Shown: positions 26,989 through 36,768, numbered from the stretch's first letter. The stretch is DNA of 64,000 nt from an uncultured Bacilli bacterium (GCA_910584655.1 CAJUBJ010000004.1:94361-158360); one strand, 5' to 3'. Numbers and translations are program-made. Notes: generated by a model not told the origin, from the sequence alone.

Positions 26989-28815
26989 ATGTGTGGAATA
27001 GCAGGTTATGTAAGTAACAATAAAAAACCAACAAAAAAAATACTAAAAGCAATGACTGATCGTATTGAACATCGTGGCCCAGATGCTGAAGGATTTTTTT
27101 TAGATAGTAAAGCAGCATTAGGTCATAGAAGATTATCAATTATAGATTTATCAACTGGAGATCAACCAATATATAATGAAAATAAAGATATTGCCATAGT
27201 TTTTAATGGTGAAATATATAATTATGTTGAGTTAAGAGAAGAATTAAAAAAGAAAAAACATAAATTTGTTACTTCAAGTGACACAGAAGTACTAGTTCAT
27301 GGCTATGAAGAATGGGGACATGAATTAACTAAGAAACTTCGTGGAATGTTCGCTTTTGCCATTTGGAATATGAAAGAAAAAGAACTATATATGGCAAGAG
27401 ATGGTTGGGGCATTAAACCATTATACTATTATGAAAATAATGGAACATTAATGTTTGCCTCTGAAATAAAAGCTTTCTTAGATCATCCTGATTTTATAAA
27501 AGAATTTAATGACGAAATCCTATCAGCATATCTTTGCTTTAACTCTACGCCAACTGAAGAGACATTCTTCAAAGGCGTTTATCGCTTAGAACCAGGATAT
27601 CAAATGATATATAAAGATGGAAAAAAAGATATAGAACAATTTTTTAAATTAGAATTTGAAGAAACTGAAAGAAGTATGGACGAAATAGTAGAAGACATAA
27701 ATAAAGCGATGGTTGATTCAGTAAAACATCACGAAATAGCAGACGTTGAAGTTGGTTCTTTCCTATCAAGCGGTATTGATTCATCATACTTAGTATCAGT
27801 AAGTCGTCCTGATAAGACTTATACCGTAGGATATGATAATCCTAAATATGACGAAATATCATATGCTAAGGATTTAGCAGATAAATTAGGAATAACAAAT
27901 AAATCTAAAAAAATAACTAAAGAAGAATATATGGCATCTTTTCCAAAAATAATGTATCATATGGATGAACCATTAGCAGATCCTTCCGCCATAGCATTAT
28001 ACTTCGTAGCACAAATAGCATCAGGAGATGTTAAAGTAGTTATGTCAGGTGAAGGAGCTGATGAATTATTTGGTGGATACAACACATACAAAGAAGAAAT
28101 AGACCAAGCTTGGTATATGAAAATACCATATCCAATAAGAAGAGCTGCCTCAGCAGTAGCAGGACTTATTCCTGAAGCAAGAGGATTTAATTTCATCTAT
28201 AGAAGAGGTCGCAAATTAGAAGATTATAATATTGGTTTAGGACGCATATTTAGAGACAAAGAAGCTATGAAAATAGTTAAATGTAAGAATCAAATACACA
28301 CAAAAGATATTGTAGCTCCATTTTATGAAGACTATAAAGATAATTCAAATACAGTAAAAAGACAAGCTATAGACTTCTACTTCTGGTTAGTAAGAGATTT
28401 CTTACACGCAGTAGATCGCAACACTATGATGTTTGGGTTAGAGGCAAGAACACCTTTCTTAGATAAAGAAGTTTATGAAGTAGCAAGAAAACTTCCTACT
28501 AGTGCCAAAATAAATAAAGAAACAACAAAACCAGCTCTCAGGATGGCTGCAAAAAAAGTAATTCCAAATGAATCATATAAAAAGAAAAAATTGGGATTCC
28601 CTGTTCCATTAAGAGAATGGATTAAAGAAGATGATTTATATAACGAAATAAAAACAAAATTCAAATCGTCTATTGCTGAAAAATTCTTCGACACTAAACG
28701 TATAATGAACCTTTTAGAAGCACATAAAAATGGAAAAAAAGATTGTTATAAGAAAGTCTGGACTATCTATACATTTATTGTATGGTATGAACAATTCTTT
28801 ACAGAAGAAGCCTAG
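26989..28815 (+). CDS. asnB: asparagine synthase (glutamine-hydrolysing)
   Basis: 608 aa. The start MCGIAGYVS gives the N-terminal Cys2 nucleophile of class II glutamine amidotransferases (with RIEHRGPDAEGFF and VFNGEIYNYVELRE). The C-terminal synthetase domain has the PP-loop-type motif SFLSSGIDSSYLVSV and GEGADELFGGY. It makes asparagine from aspartate, glutamine and ATP, though AsnB homologues also amidate cell-wall meso-DAP or aspartate residues; here it lies directly after an envelope gene. RBS AAGGTGAT. The 28806-28829 terminator overlaps the stop. Confidence 0.95.
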   Translation: MCGIAGYVSNNKKPTKKILKAMTDRIEHRGPDAEGFFLDSKAALGHRRLSIIDLSTGDQPIYNENKDIAIVFNGEIYNYVELREELKKKKHKFVTSSDTEVLVHGYEEWGHELTKKLRGMFAFAIWNMKEKELYMARDGWGIKPLYYYENNGTLMFASEIKAFLDHPDFIKEFNDEILSAYLCFNSTPTEETFFKGVYRLEPGYQMIYKDGKKDIEQFFKLEFEETERSMDEIVEDINKAMVDSVKHHEIADVEVGSFLSSGIDSSYLVSVSRPDKTYTVGYDNPKYDEISYAKDLADKLGITNKSKKITKEEYMASFPKIMYHMDEPLADPSAIALYFVAQIASGDVKVVMSGEGADELFGGYNTYKEEIDQAWYMKIPYPIRRAASAVAGLIPEARGFNFIYRRGRKLEDYNIGLGRIFRDKEAMKIVKCKNQIHTKDIVAPFYEDYKDNSNTVKRQAIDFYFWLVRDFLHAVDRNTMMFGLEARTPFLDKEVYEVARKLPTSAKINKETTKPALRMAAKKVIPNESYKKKKLGFPVPLREWIKEDDLYNEIKTKFKSSIAEKFFDTKRIMNLLEAHKNGKKDCYKKVWTIYTFIVWYEQFFTEEA

Positions 28816-28829
28816 AGCTTCTTTTTTTA
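28806..28829 (+). terminator. intrinsic terminator of asnB
   Basis: AGAAGC / GCTTCT stem, loop CTAGA, seven T; the stop codon TAG is in the loop. Confidence 0.8.
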
Positions 28830-28867
28830 TATAGTTTAATATGTTAATATTAAAGTAAGGTGTAACT

Positions 28868-30592
28868 ATGAATAAAGTAAGAATAGAAAAAATGTTAAAA
28901 GGTCAAAAAGAAAAGCTTTATATAGAACTTCTATATTTAAGAAATAAAACAAAAGGTATAACAAAAAGTTTTATGGAATTTCTAGTAGAACAAAATCTAG
29001 ATAACGTTATTAAGTTACTTAATGTTGCAAAATCAAAAGAAGACTTCTATAAACTTATAAAAGAAAACTACCAACAATTAGAAATGAGATCAGGAAATAT
29101 ATTTGAATGTTTATTAACTGGCATATTATTTGGACAATATGAAGCCAGCCTTAACTTTATACATTCTAACGTTGCCAAAAGCTTACTAACTAATAATTAT
29201 ACAAAAGCAGATTTAATTAAGATAATAAATCAATATTCTCAAACATTAACAACTTATATTAATTGTCATAATCATTTAAAGCATAACTTACTACCAGTAG
29301 AATTTATAAATAATAGTCCTGTTTCAGATTTTAGAAAAGAATTTACAGAAGAAAATTTTAAAGAAGTCTGTAATACACTTTTTAGAGAAAGTACTAAAGA
29401 TGATTATATAAGCAAAAAAGAAATATCAGCATTTATTGTAGTATTTCTTTCTATGTATAGCAAAGAAGATATCTTTACTAATCCTGAATTTGTTAGATTT
29501 GAATTAGAATATGGATATTTTGATTCTTACAAGGAATTATTAACTTCTGGAAAAAGTATACCTTCAAGGGAAGAAAGAATGAAAATATTTGTTAGTGAAA
29601 AAGATATAACTAGTCAACAACATAGTCACTTAAAAGATATTGATTTATTAGAAAAAAGAATATCTTCTCTTAAATCAAAATCAAAAGATTTAGTATTGAA
29701 AAAAATAGAGCTTTTAAGAGCTGAGCCAGATTTAAAGAAAAAAGCATCATTAATTGATGAATGTTTTGAATATTATGAAAAAACTTATCGAAAAGAAATT
29801 GTAGATTCGTTATATACTCCACATTCTTCAGTAGAAATCACGAGTTTTACTGAGATTGAAACTGTAATGATTCATATATTCTTAAGAGATCCAATGAGAA
29901 AACTTCCTGAATATAGAGAACAATTAAAAAAAGACATAATAGAAGGTAGACCAGTAAAGGTCACCGAAGAACAAGAACTTACACCAGAAGAATATGCTAT
30001 ATACCAAAGTAAATTAGACTATGCAATAAATGTTTTATTAAATCCTGTAATAACTAGTGAATCATTAGAAGGAGAATCAATTTATTCTGATTCCACTGGA
30101 TATAGATGGTATAAAAGTAATACTTCAAATCAAATATCAACAAGTGTAATGAGTATAGAAGGAATTTTAAGACAAGGAAATTGTGTTGGAGTTGGTTTTG
30201 ATAGAACTTCAATTAGTCCAGAAAATATAATTATATCATCTGGTGGATATCAAACAACTAATATGGGAGTTAATAACTTAGAAGTAGAACCTAATGACCA
30301 TTTTGCCAATTTTTCAGCTCCTTTATCAGAATTAGTCGCCTCTCGCAGAACAGAACTAGTTATGTACCGTAGACATAACGAAATGAAAACAAATGCAGCA
30401 TATGTTTTTGCAATTATTAATGGTTACGATGAAGAAAAAGATAGACAGACTATTGAACAAGCTCGCGAATATGCTGAAAAAAATAATATTAAATTAATTG
30501 TATTTAATAATTATAAAATAAGAAAATCATATGAAGAAATGCTTCAAGATGAAACAATATATACAGAAGAAGATAATAAAATAAAAAGGTGA
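28868..30592 (+). CDS. hypothetical protein, 574 aa, unknown function
   Basis: No signal peptide or TM. Residues 1-150 are helical (GITKSFMEFLVEQNLDNVIK), the middle has a coiled-coil stretch (LEKRISSLKSKSKDLVLKKI), and the C-terminal ~170 form a mixed alpha/beta region (RQGNCVGVGFDRTSISPENI; APLSELVASRRTELVMYRRH; INGYDEEKDRQTIEQAREYA; IKLIVFNNYKIRKSYEEM). The C-terminal part has the look of an enzymatic or ligand-binding domain because polar residues cluster in turns, but I recognise no family. RBS AAGGTG. The lipoprotein gene starts 7 bases after its stop. Confidence 0.7.
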   Translation: MNKVRIEKMLKGQKEKLYIELLYLRNKTKGITKSFMEFLVEQNLDNVIKLLNVAKSKEDFYKLIKENYQQLEMRSGNIFECLLTGILFGQYEASLNFIHSNVAKSLLTNNYTKADLIKIINQYSQTLTTYINCHNHLKHNLLPVEFINNSPVSDFRKEFTEENFKEVCNTLFRESTKDDYISKKEISAFIVVFLSMYSKEDIFTNPEFVRFELEYGYFDSYKELLTSGKSIPSREERMKIFVSEKDITSQQHSHLKDIDLLEKRISSLKSKSKDLVLKKIELLRAEPDLKKKASLIDECFEYYEKTYRKEIVDSLYTPHSSVEITSFTEIETVMIHIFLRDPMRKLPEYREQLKKDIIEGRPVKVTEEQELTPEEYAIYQSKLDYAINVLLNPVITSESLEGESIYSDSTGYRWYKSNTSNQISTSVMSIEGILRQGNCVGVGFDRTSISPENIIISSGGYQTTNMGVNNLEVEPNDHFANFSAPLSELVASRRTELVMYRRHNEMKTNAAYVFAIINGYDEEKDRQTIEQAREYAEKNNIKLIVFNNYKIRKSYEEMLQDETIYTEEDNKIKR

Positions 30593-30599
30593 AATAAAA

Positions 30600-31220
30600 A
30601 TGAAAAAGAAATTTTTAATAATTTTTATATTGTTAATAACTTGTGGAATATTAACAGGTTGTGGAGAAACTGAAGAAGATATAAAATGTGCAGAAGATCC
30701 AGATAAGTGTATAAAAGAAAGCTTTAAAAGAACAAATAAAAAAGAAATTGAATTAGTAAGTAAGGAAGAAAAAGAAGATAAGTATGGCACAACTACTTTA
30801 TTAAATTACAAATTAAAAGATGATGAGAGTATTACTTTTGAAGCATGTGCTTACTGGGAAGTAGGAGTCATAGGAACTAGTACTTATAAATATCAAAGTA
30901 CATATCAAGAAGTTTATACAGAAAAGATATTAAAAAAACATTTTGCAAATAGTAGTAAGTTTATTTTTGTTCCTAAACAATCATCAAATCAACATAATAA
31001 TTTTTGTACTCTTATAAGCAATCTTATAACAATAGAAATAAAAGACATAAATGATATATCAGAACTATATAATGAATTATTATTAATTAAAGATGAAAAA
31101 GAAATATTTTCTGTTTCTACATCTGTAAAATATCAAAATAAAGAGGTATATATATCATTAAATGACAATATATCAAATGAAGAAGTTTTAAAGAGATTAG
31201 AAGAATTAAAAAACACATAA
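30600..31220 (+). CDS. lipoprotein, unknown function
   Basis: 206 aa with a classic lipoprotein signal: MKKKFLIIFILLITCGILTGC, lipobox LTGC with acylated Cys21. The mature domain has several cysteines (IKCAEDPDKC, ACAYWEV, NFCTLIS) and an alternating-strand pattern; no family recognised. RBS AAAGGTGA overlaps the end of the preceding gene, so the two are co-transcribed. Confidence 0.8.
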   Translation: MKKKFLIIFILLITCGILTGCGETEEDIKCAEDPDKCIKESFKRTNKKEIELVSKEEKEDKYGTTTLLNYKLKDDESITFEACAYWEVGVIGTSTYKYQSTYQEVYTEKILKKHFANSSKFIFVPKQSSNQHNNFCTLISNLITIEIKDINDISELYNELLLIKDEKEIFSVSTSVKYQNKEVYISLNDNISNEEVLKRLEELKNT

Positions 31221-31246
31221 AAAAATGGCATTTGCCATTTTTATTT
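31218..31246. terminator. bidirectional terminator between the lipoprotein gene and upp
   Basis: AAAATGGCA-TT-TGCCATTTT with T-runs on both strands; serves the convergent plus-strand lipoprotein gene and minus-strand upp. Confidence 0.85.
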
Positions 31247-31867
31247 TGTTCCAAATATTCTATCTCCTGCATCCCCAAGACCAGGTACAATATATTTGTT
31301 TTCATTTAAATAATCATCAATATGAGCACAATAGATTTGAACGTCTGGATGTTTCTCTTCAACTTTCTTTATACCTTCAGGAGCTGCAATTATACATAGA
31401 AATTTAATTTTCTTAACACCTTTACTCTTTAGTAAATCTATAGCATCTATAGCAGAACCTCCAGTTGCAAGCATTGGGTCTAATATTATAACTTCTCTTT
31501 TTTCTATATCTTTAGGTACTTTAAAGAAGTAATTAACTGGTTCAAATGTTTCTTCATTACGATACATACCAATATGTCCTATCTTTGCGTTAGGAATAAC
31601 ACTAATAACTCCGTCAAGCATTCCCATACCAGCTCTTAAAATAGGAACAAATGCATATTTATCTTCGTTTAATTTACCTGTCTTCATCTTAGTAATAGGT
31701 GTTTCTATTTCTACATTTTCAAGTTCTACATCTTTCATAGCTTCATAACATAGAAACATTCCAATTTCTTCAATTAATTCTCTAAACTCTTTTGTTCCAG
31801 TACGTTTATCTCTTAATATTGATAATTTATGTTCAATTAATGGATGATTTAATTGTATTGCTTTCAT
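31241..31867 (-). CDS. upp: uracil phosphoribosyltransferase
   Basis: 208 aa, normal length. It contains the PRPP-binding loop (VIILDPMLATGGSAIDAIDL), VPILRAGMGMLDGVISVIPN and the C-terminal uracil-binding motif (YIVPGLGDAGDRIFGTK). It converts uracil and PRPP to UMP in pyrimidine salvage. It lies 24 bases after the uracil permease gene on the same strand, with RBS AAAGGAGAT, forming a uracil uptake and salvage operon. Confidence 0.96.
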   Translation of the reverse strand: MKAIQLNHPLIEHKLSILRDKRTGTKEFRELIEEIGMFLCYEAMKDVELENVEIETPITKMKTGKLNEDKYAFVPILRAGMGMLDGVISVIPNAKIGHIGMYRNEETFEPVNYFFKVPKDIEKREVIILDPMLATGGSAIDAIDLLKSKGVKKIKFLCIIAAPEGIKKVEEKHPDVQIYCAHIDDYLNENKYIVPGLGDAGDRIFGTK

Positions 31868-31891
31868 TATTATCTCCTTTAAATTTTATTA

Positions 31892-33295
31892 TTATTTTTT
31901 TGTCTTTTTCTTAATTTCCTTATTATCTTTAATCAATTCTTCTTTTATAACTTTAATAAGATCTTCTTTTAATTCAACAGTTAACTCTTCTTTTATATCT
32001 TCTTCAATTTCAGTATTTTTTTCTTCGGGAATTACAAGATTTAATATAATACCAACTATAGCAGCTAAACTCATGCCACTAAATGAAACGCTTAAATCTC
32101 CACTAGTTATTGATATAGCAGCTCCTCCAAGCCCTAAAACTAACATACTTGAAGCTACAATAACATTTTTTGCTTTTTCAAAATCAACTTGATTTTTTAT
32201 TAATACTTTTAAACCATTAACAGCAATAAAGCCATAAAGTAATAATGAAACACCACCAAGTACAGCGTTAGGTATAGTAGAAACTAAAGCTGTAAATTTA
32301 CCCAAGAATCCTATTATAATTGCAAATATAGCAGCAAGTCCAATAACCCATACAGATGCAACTTTAGTTAATCCTACTACAGAAGTATTTTCACCATATG
32401 TTGTATTAGCTGGACCACCAAGTAAACCTGCAACAAAAGTAGCAACACCATCACCAAGTAAAGTTCTATCAAGTCCAGGATCTTTTAATAAATCTTTTTC
32501 AATAATATTACTTAAAGAAGTATGATCTCCAATATGTTCACAAATTGTAACTAATGCTATTGGTGCAATAGTTAATACTGCTATAAATGTTGGTTTGTAA
32601 CTTATAAAAGGGACTGCAAACTCAGGAATACTAAAGAAACTAGCATCTAGTATAGCTTTAAAATCTACCATTCCTAGTATACAAGCCATAATATATCCAG
32701 AAATAATACCAATTAAGAAAGGTATTACTTTTAAGAAACCTTTCGCCATAGTCATAACTATCGCTGTAACAATAAATGCTACAAATGCAACTAAAACAAC
32801 TTTCCATTCAAGAATTGTTCCAGAAGCTAATCCCATTTGAGATATAGCACTAGGAGCTAATCCCAAACCAATAATCATAATCATCGGTCCAATAATAACT
32901 GGCGGTAATATTTTATCTAACCAATTCTTTCCAATAAACTTTATAATGAAAGAAACTATTATATAAATAATACCAACTACCATTACACCTGTCATTGCCC
33001 CTGCAACACCACCTTTTGCATAAGCAGCAGCTATTGGTGCAATAAATGCAAATGAACTTCCTAAATAAACTGGTGATTTTCCTTTAGTACATAAAATATA
33101 AATTAATGTACCAATTCCTGAAGTAACTAACGCAACAGGAATCGTTAATACAGTCTCACCAGCCGCTGCATTAACTAATATTGGAACTAATATTGTTGCT
33201 CCAAACATCGCAAAAACATGTTGTATTGCTAAAACCACCCATTTACCTAGTGATGGTTTTTCGTTGACATCTAATGTCATCTTTTTCTTTTTCAT
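31892..33295 (-). CDS. uraA: uracil/xanthine permease family transporter (UraA-like)
   Basis: 467 aa nucleobase:cation symporter-2 protein with about 14 hydrophobic segments and family motifs (VLAIQHVFAMFGATILVPIL; PVYLGSSFAFIAPIAAAYAK; EHIGDHTSLSNIIEKDLLKD; LLGGPANTTYGENTSVVGLT). A charged tail (EEDIKEELTVELKEDLIKVI) follows. The pairing with upp indicates uracil as substrate. RBS AAGGAGGA. No PyrR-type attenuator is convincing in its 5' region. Confidence 0.94.
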   Translation of the reverse strand: MKKKKMTLDVNEKPSLGKWVVLAIQHVFAMFGATILVPILVNAAAGETVLTIPVALVTSGIGTLIYILCTKGKSPVYLGSSFAFIAPIAAAYAKGGVAGAMTGVMVVGIIYIIVSFIIKFIGKNWLDKILPPVIIGPMIMIIGLGLAPSAISQMGLASGTILEWKVVLVAFVAFIVTAIVMTMAKGFLKVIPFLIGIISGYIMACILGMVDFKAILDASFFSIPEFAVPFISYKPTFIAVLTIAPIALVTICEHIGDHTSLSNIIEKDLLKDPGLDRTLLGDGVATFVAGLLGGPANTTYGENTSVVGLTKVASVWVIGLAAIFAIIIGFLGKFTALVSTIPNAVLGGVSLLLYGFIAVNGLKVLIKNQVDFEKAKNVIVASSMLVLGLGGAAISITSGDLSVSFSGMSLAAIVGIILNLVIPEEKNTEIEEDIKEELTVELKEDLIKVIKEELIKDNKEIKKKTKK

Positions 33296-33327
33296 AAATC
33301 CTCCTTCTTTAAAGGTTAAAATGCACT

Positions 33328-33357
33328 ATTATATTATTGCATAAGAAAAGAAGGCAA
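33328..33357 (-). promoter_or_regulatory. candidate promoter for uraA-upp
   Basis: On the minus strand TTGCCT, 18-bp spacer, TATAAT. The -35 box lies inside the terminator hairpin of the small ORF upstream. Confidence 0.5.
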
Positions 33358-33380
33358 TCCTTCAAATGGATAACCTTCTT
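33346..33380 (-). terminator. terminator-like hairpin upstream of uraA
   Basis: Minus-strand stem AAGAAGG / CCTTCTT with inner ATCC / GGAT and a 7-nt loop, then TTCTT. It starts at the stop codon of the 38-aa ORF, so it most simply terminates that transcript. Confidence 0.55.
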
Positions 33381-33495
33381 AAAAAACAAATATAATAGAT
33401 ACAAAAGATAAAATAGAAAAAACTAGCCCTAAAACAATAGCATTACTATTAACAGATTCATTAACTGAATTTTTTCTCTTAAAATCTTTTAGCAC
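33379..33495 (-). CDS. small membrane protein, 38 aa
   Basis: Read by hand from GTG 33495: a basic N-terminus (MLKDFKRKNSVNESVNSN), then one hydrophobic helix (AIVLGLVFSILSFVSIIFVF) to a TAA. A purine-rich AAAGGG stretch lies 8-9 nt upstream. The size and topology fit a single-pass small membrane protein. Function unknown; start codon uncertain. Confidence 0.45.
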   Translation of the reverse strand: MLKDFKRKNSVNESVNSNAIVLGLVFSILSFVSIIFVF

Positions 33496-33684
33496 TTCTC
33501 CACACCCTTTATAACAGAATAATATAAGTAATAAAAAAAATCAAGAATTTTTAAAAAATTTTTTTCTATATTATTTGTGGATTTATATGTAAATAATAAA
33601 TATAACTTGTGGATTAATATTTATTGTACTATTATAATAAAATTAATATTATATATTAAGAAATGAAATTATGAGGTGATATTT

Positions 33685-35049
33685 ATGATTAATATAAAAA
33701 TAGATTCAAGACGTGTTACAGAAGGAGATACCTTTGTAGCTCTAAAAGGAACCACAGTAGATGGACATGATTATATACAAAAATCTATTGAAAATGGTGC
33801 CACTAAAGTAGTAATTGACCATGATATGGATTTACCTGTAGAGAAAATAATAGTTCCAGATACAAATAAATGGTTAACTGATTATATAAGTGAAACTTAT
33901 TCCGCATCTGCAAATGAACTAAATCTAATGGCAGTAACTGGAACAAATGGTAAAACTACAACAGCATACTTAACTTATCAAATACTAAATAAATTAGGTT
34001 CTAAGACTGCATATATCGGTACAATAGGTTTTTATTTACCAGATGAAGACTTTATTGAGTTACCTAATACAACTCCTAATATCTTAGATTTATATGAATT
34101 GATTTTAACAGCGAAGGAACATGGTTGTAAAAATGTTATGATGGAAGTAAGTTCTCATGCTCTTCATCAATGTCGTGTTAAAGGTTTAAAATTTAAAGTT
34201 GCAGCTTTTACAAATCTTACTCAAGATCATCTAGATTATCATAAAACAATGGATAACTATCTTGAAGCTAAAAAATTAATTTTGAATCAACTAGAAGGAA
34301 CTATGTTAATCAATGCAGATGATAATTGTGCATCATCATGGACTAACTCTTATTCTAATACTAAGACATATGGCTTAAATGGAGAGGACTATAAAATATT
34401 AAGTTATAATGATACTGAACATGGTACTTATATTAAATTTAGTACTAAAGAAAAAGAATATGAAGTAGAAACAAATTTAAGAAGTACTTTTAATGTATAC
34501 AATTATTTAACTACTTTATCATTAATAAATAATATGGGTTATAGTATTGAAGATATTATAAGTGTAACTAAAGAAATATATCCTCCAAAAGGAAGATGTG
34601 AACAAATTAAAGTAAAAGAAGGCGAAGCAGTAATAGATTACGCTCACACTCCTGATGCTGTCGAAAAAATAGTAAAAGCTTTTAGCGAGAATAAAAAAGG
34701 AAGAGTCATAACTATTGTTGGTTGTGGTGGAGATAGAGATCCTAAAAAAAGACCAATTATGGGACGAATTGCAGCAGAAAATTCAGATTATGTAATATTT
34801 ACAAGTGACAATCCTCGTACTGAAGATCCAGAACTTATAATGAAAGATATTTTAGTTGGAGTTAATACAAGTAATTATGAAGTAGAACTAGATAGAAGAA
34901 AAGCTATAGTAAAGGCCCTTGATATGATTGAAAAAAATGATGTTGTATTAATTCTTGGAAAAGGACATGAAGATTATCAAATATTAGGTCACAAAAAAGT
35001 ACATTTAGATGATGCAGAAGAAGTAAGAAATTATATAGAACAACATTAA
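33685..35049 (+). CDS. murE: UDP-N-acetylmuramoyl-tripeptide synthetase MurE
   Basis: 454 aa from ATG 33685; the upstream GTG at 33676 is within the RBS GAGGTG. Mur-ligase layout: N-terminal UDP-binding domain (IDSRRVTEGDTFVALKG), ATP loop (MAVTGTNGKTTTAYLTYQIL), central domain (EVSSHALHQCRVKGLKFKVA; NLTQDHLDYHKTMDNYLEAK), C-terminal domain (VVGCGGDRDPKKRPIMGRIA-like). The amino-acid-selecting motif reads SDNPRTEDP; DNPR is characteristic of meso-diaminopimelate-adding enzymes, whereas L-lysine enzymes differ at the Arg. Cytoplasmic step of peptidoglycan synthesis. Stands alone here, away from a dcw cluster. Confidence 0.95.
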   Translation: MINIKIDSRRVTEGDTFVALKGTTVDGHDYIQKSIENGATKVVIDHDMDLPVEKIIVPDTNKWLTDYISETYSASANELNLMAVTGTNGKTTTAYLTYQILNKLGSKTAYIGTIGFYLPDEDFIELPNTTPNILDLYELILTAKEHGCKNVMMEVSSHALHQCRVKGLKFKVAAFTNLTQDHLDYHKTMDNYLEAKKLILNQLEGTMLINADDNCASSWTNSYSNTKTYGLNGEDYKILSYNDTEHGTYIKFSTKEKEYEVETNLRSTFNVYNYLTTLSLINNMGYSIEDIISVTKEIYPPKGRCEQIKVKEGEAVIDYAHTPDAVEKIVKAFSENKKGRVITIVGCGGDRDPKKRPIMGRIAAENSDYVIFTSDNPRTEDPELIMKDILVGVNTSNYEVELDRRKAIVKALDMIEKNDVVLILGKGHEDYQILGHKKVHLDDAEEVRNYIEQH

Positions 35050-35052
35050 TAT

Positions 35053-35081
35053 AAAGATTTAGAAATTTCTAAATCTTTTTC
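35053..35081 (+). terminator. intrinsic terminator of murE
   Basis: Perfect AAAGATTTAGAAA / TTTCTAAATCTTT followed by T-rich sequence. Confidence 0.85.
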
Positions 35082-35154
35082 TTTCTTTTAAGAGAATACT
35101 TATAATATGATATAATTAATTAAAGAATAAAAAAAGTGTAGTTGAGGTGTTCTA

Positions 35155-36768
35155 ATGAAAAATAAAAAAATAAATAATTTATTAATATTATCTGCTTTAT
35201 TATTACCAAGTATTGTAATAGCAAAATCTTCAGATTCAGAAATAAATATATTATCTGCTATATTTATGGAAGCATTTATATCTATTCATATGTCATTATT
35301 TGTACTTTTACCTTTATCAAAAATATTTTTTAAATCCAACTCCAAAAAAGCCTTTTGGACAATGTTTTTTATAAGAATAGGAATATTACTATTATTTGAT
35401 TTCTTTATAACAACATCAATAGTTGTTGTTGATTTTATAATGGTATTTGTAGGAGCATTTATAGTTATACCAATTAGTGTAAAACTTAGCGGAAATAAAA
35501 CAAGCACTATCGAGTCTTTTGTTTCATCTATTTCTATATCAAATCAAACAAGTCAACCATTAACAATAAAATGTAAAAAATGTAATTTAGACATGCCAGT
35601 AACTAATAAATTTTGTACAAATTGTGGATCAGAATTAAAAGAATATTTAACAACTGAAAAAATACTTACTCCATTTAGCTTTAATCCAATTTACAGAAAT
35701 GATGAAGAAAAGCTACTAGAAGAATTTATTAATATTGAATTACAAAAAGTAAATTTTGATAAGAACACACAATTCTTACCATCAGATATATTAAGAAAAA
35801 AAACAATAATGAATATAATATTATCAATTTTAATATTTGTTTATGTATCTTTAATATTTTTTCACTTTCCAATCCTTACTTATATAATTGGTTTAATAAT
35901 AATTTTAATATTTAGTCATTATCAAAATAAATATAATTATATGACATATTTAAAAAAAGAAATAAAATCACGACCAAGTGAAAAAATATCAAACATTATA
36001 ATGAATATAAAAGAAACATCAAAAAAAGATAATAGAAAAATAACTAGAACAGCTTTAATTATTCTAGCGATATTTTTACCTTTATTAATTTTTATAAATC
36101 CAAGAATAATGTATGAAAAAACAAATGATGATTATGCCGTAAGATTCTATACTTTCGGACTTACTAACTTTAAAACTGCCGAAATACCAGATAAATATAA
36201 AGGAAAGCCAGTTGTGAGTTTAAGAGGAAATACTTTCTCTAATATGCCTTTTTTAAAAGAAGTAACACTACCAGATACTATTAAGGAAATTAGAGGTCAA
36301 GCATTTAAAAATGATATAAATTTAACTAAAGTAAATATTCCAACTAAATTAGAATATCTTGGAGGTGGAGCTTTTTATAATTGTAAATCTATTACCGAAA
36401 TTGAATTACCTGATACACTTACATACTTAGGTGGAGAATCATTCTACAACGCAAGTTCATTAAAAAAAGTTAAATTATCAAAAAACATATCAGAAATAAG
36501 AGGAAATACTTTTGAAGAATGTGAATCACTAGAAAGTATTAATATACCAGATAAAGTAGAAAGAATAGGTGGTCATGCCTTCTATAATAACGCCTCTTTA
36601 AAAAAAGTAACTTTAACTGAAGATAGTCGACTAAAAGAAATTGGTTCATCCGCCTTCAGACTATGTCCAAAACTAAGTTCCATAAAAATTCCCAAAGGCA
36701 CTACAGTTAATGAAAGAGCATTTAAAGAAAGTCCTACAAAAATAAAATACTTTGGCGATATAGATTAG
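35155..36768 (+). CDS. membrane protein with zinc ribbon and BspA-type leucine-rich repeats (truncated by amber)
   Basis: 537 aa. N-terminal hydrophobic segments (~1-110), a zinc ribbon (CKKCNLDMPV...FCTNCG near 140-160), a further TM pair (IILSILIFVYVSLIFFHFPI...), a TM (TALIILAIFLPLLIFI), then ~200 residues of LRR_5 repeats (FSNMPFLKEVTLPDTIKEIR; SFYNASSLKKVKLSKNISEI; AFYNNASLKKVTLTEDSRLK). Such repeats are typically surface-exposed and bind proteins. The frame stops at TAG 36766-36768 but stays open in the same frame for another 105 codons (next entry), so the present product is probably C-terminally truncated. Confidence 0.82.
   Translation: MKNKKINNLLILSALLLPSIVIAKSSDSEINILSAIFMEAFISIHMSLFVLLPLSKIFFKSNSKKAFWTMFFIRIGILLLFDFFITTSIVVVDFIMVFVGAFIVIPISVKLSGNKTSTIESFVSSISISNQTSQPLTIKCKKCNLDMPVTNKFCTNCGSELKEYLTTEKILTPFSFNPIYRNDEEKLLEEFINIELQKVNFDKNTQFLPSDILRKKTIMNIILSILIFVYVSLIFFHFPILTYIIGLIIILIFSHYQNKYNYMTYLKKEIKSRPSEKISNIIMNIKETSKKDNRKITRTALIILAIFLPLLIFINPRIMYEKTNDDYAVRFYTFGLTNFKTAEIPDKYKGKPVVSLRGNTFSNMPFLKEVTLPDTIKEIRGQAFKNDINLTKVNIPTKLEYLGGGAFYNCKSITEIELPDTLTYLGGESFYNASSLKKVKLSKNISEIRGNTFEECESLESINIPDKVERIGGHAFYNNASLKKVTLTEDSRLKEIGSSAFRLCPKLSSIKIPKGTTVNERAFKESPTKIKYFGDID

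Noticed and set aside
33346..33380. Hairpin before uraA as a PyrR-type attenuator
   Set aside because: The loop does not fit the PyrR-binding consensus as I know it and there is no antiterminator alternative; it starts at the stop of a small ORF, so a plain terminator explains it.
33570..33620. Two DnaA-box-like sequences (TGTGGATTT, TGTGGATTA) upstream of murE
   Set aside because: Each differs from TGTGGATAA, and there is no dnaA, dnaN or rpmH nearby and no box cluster; likely chance in AT-rich DNA.
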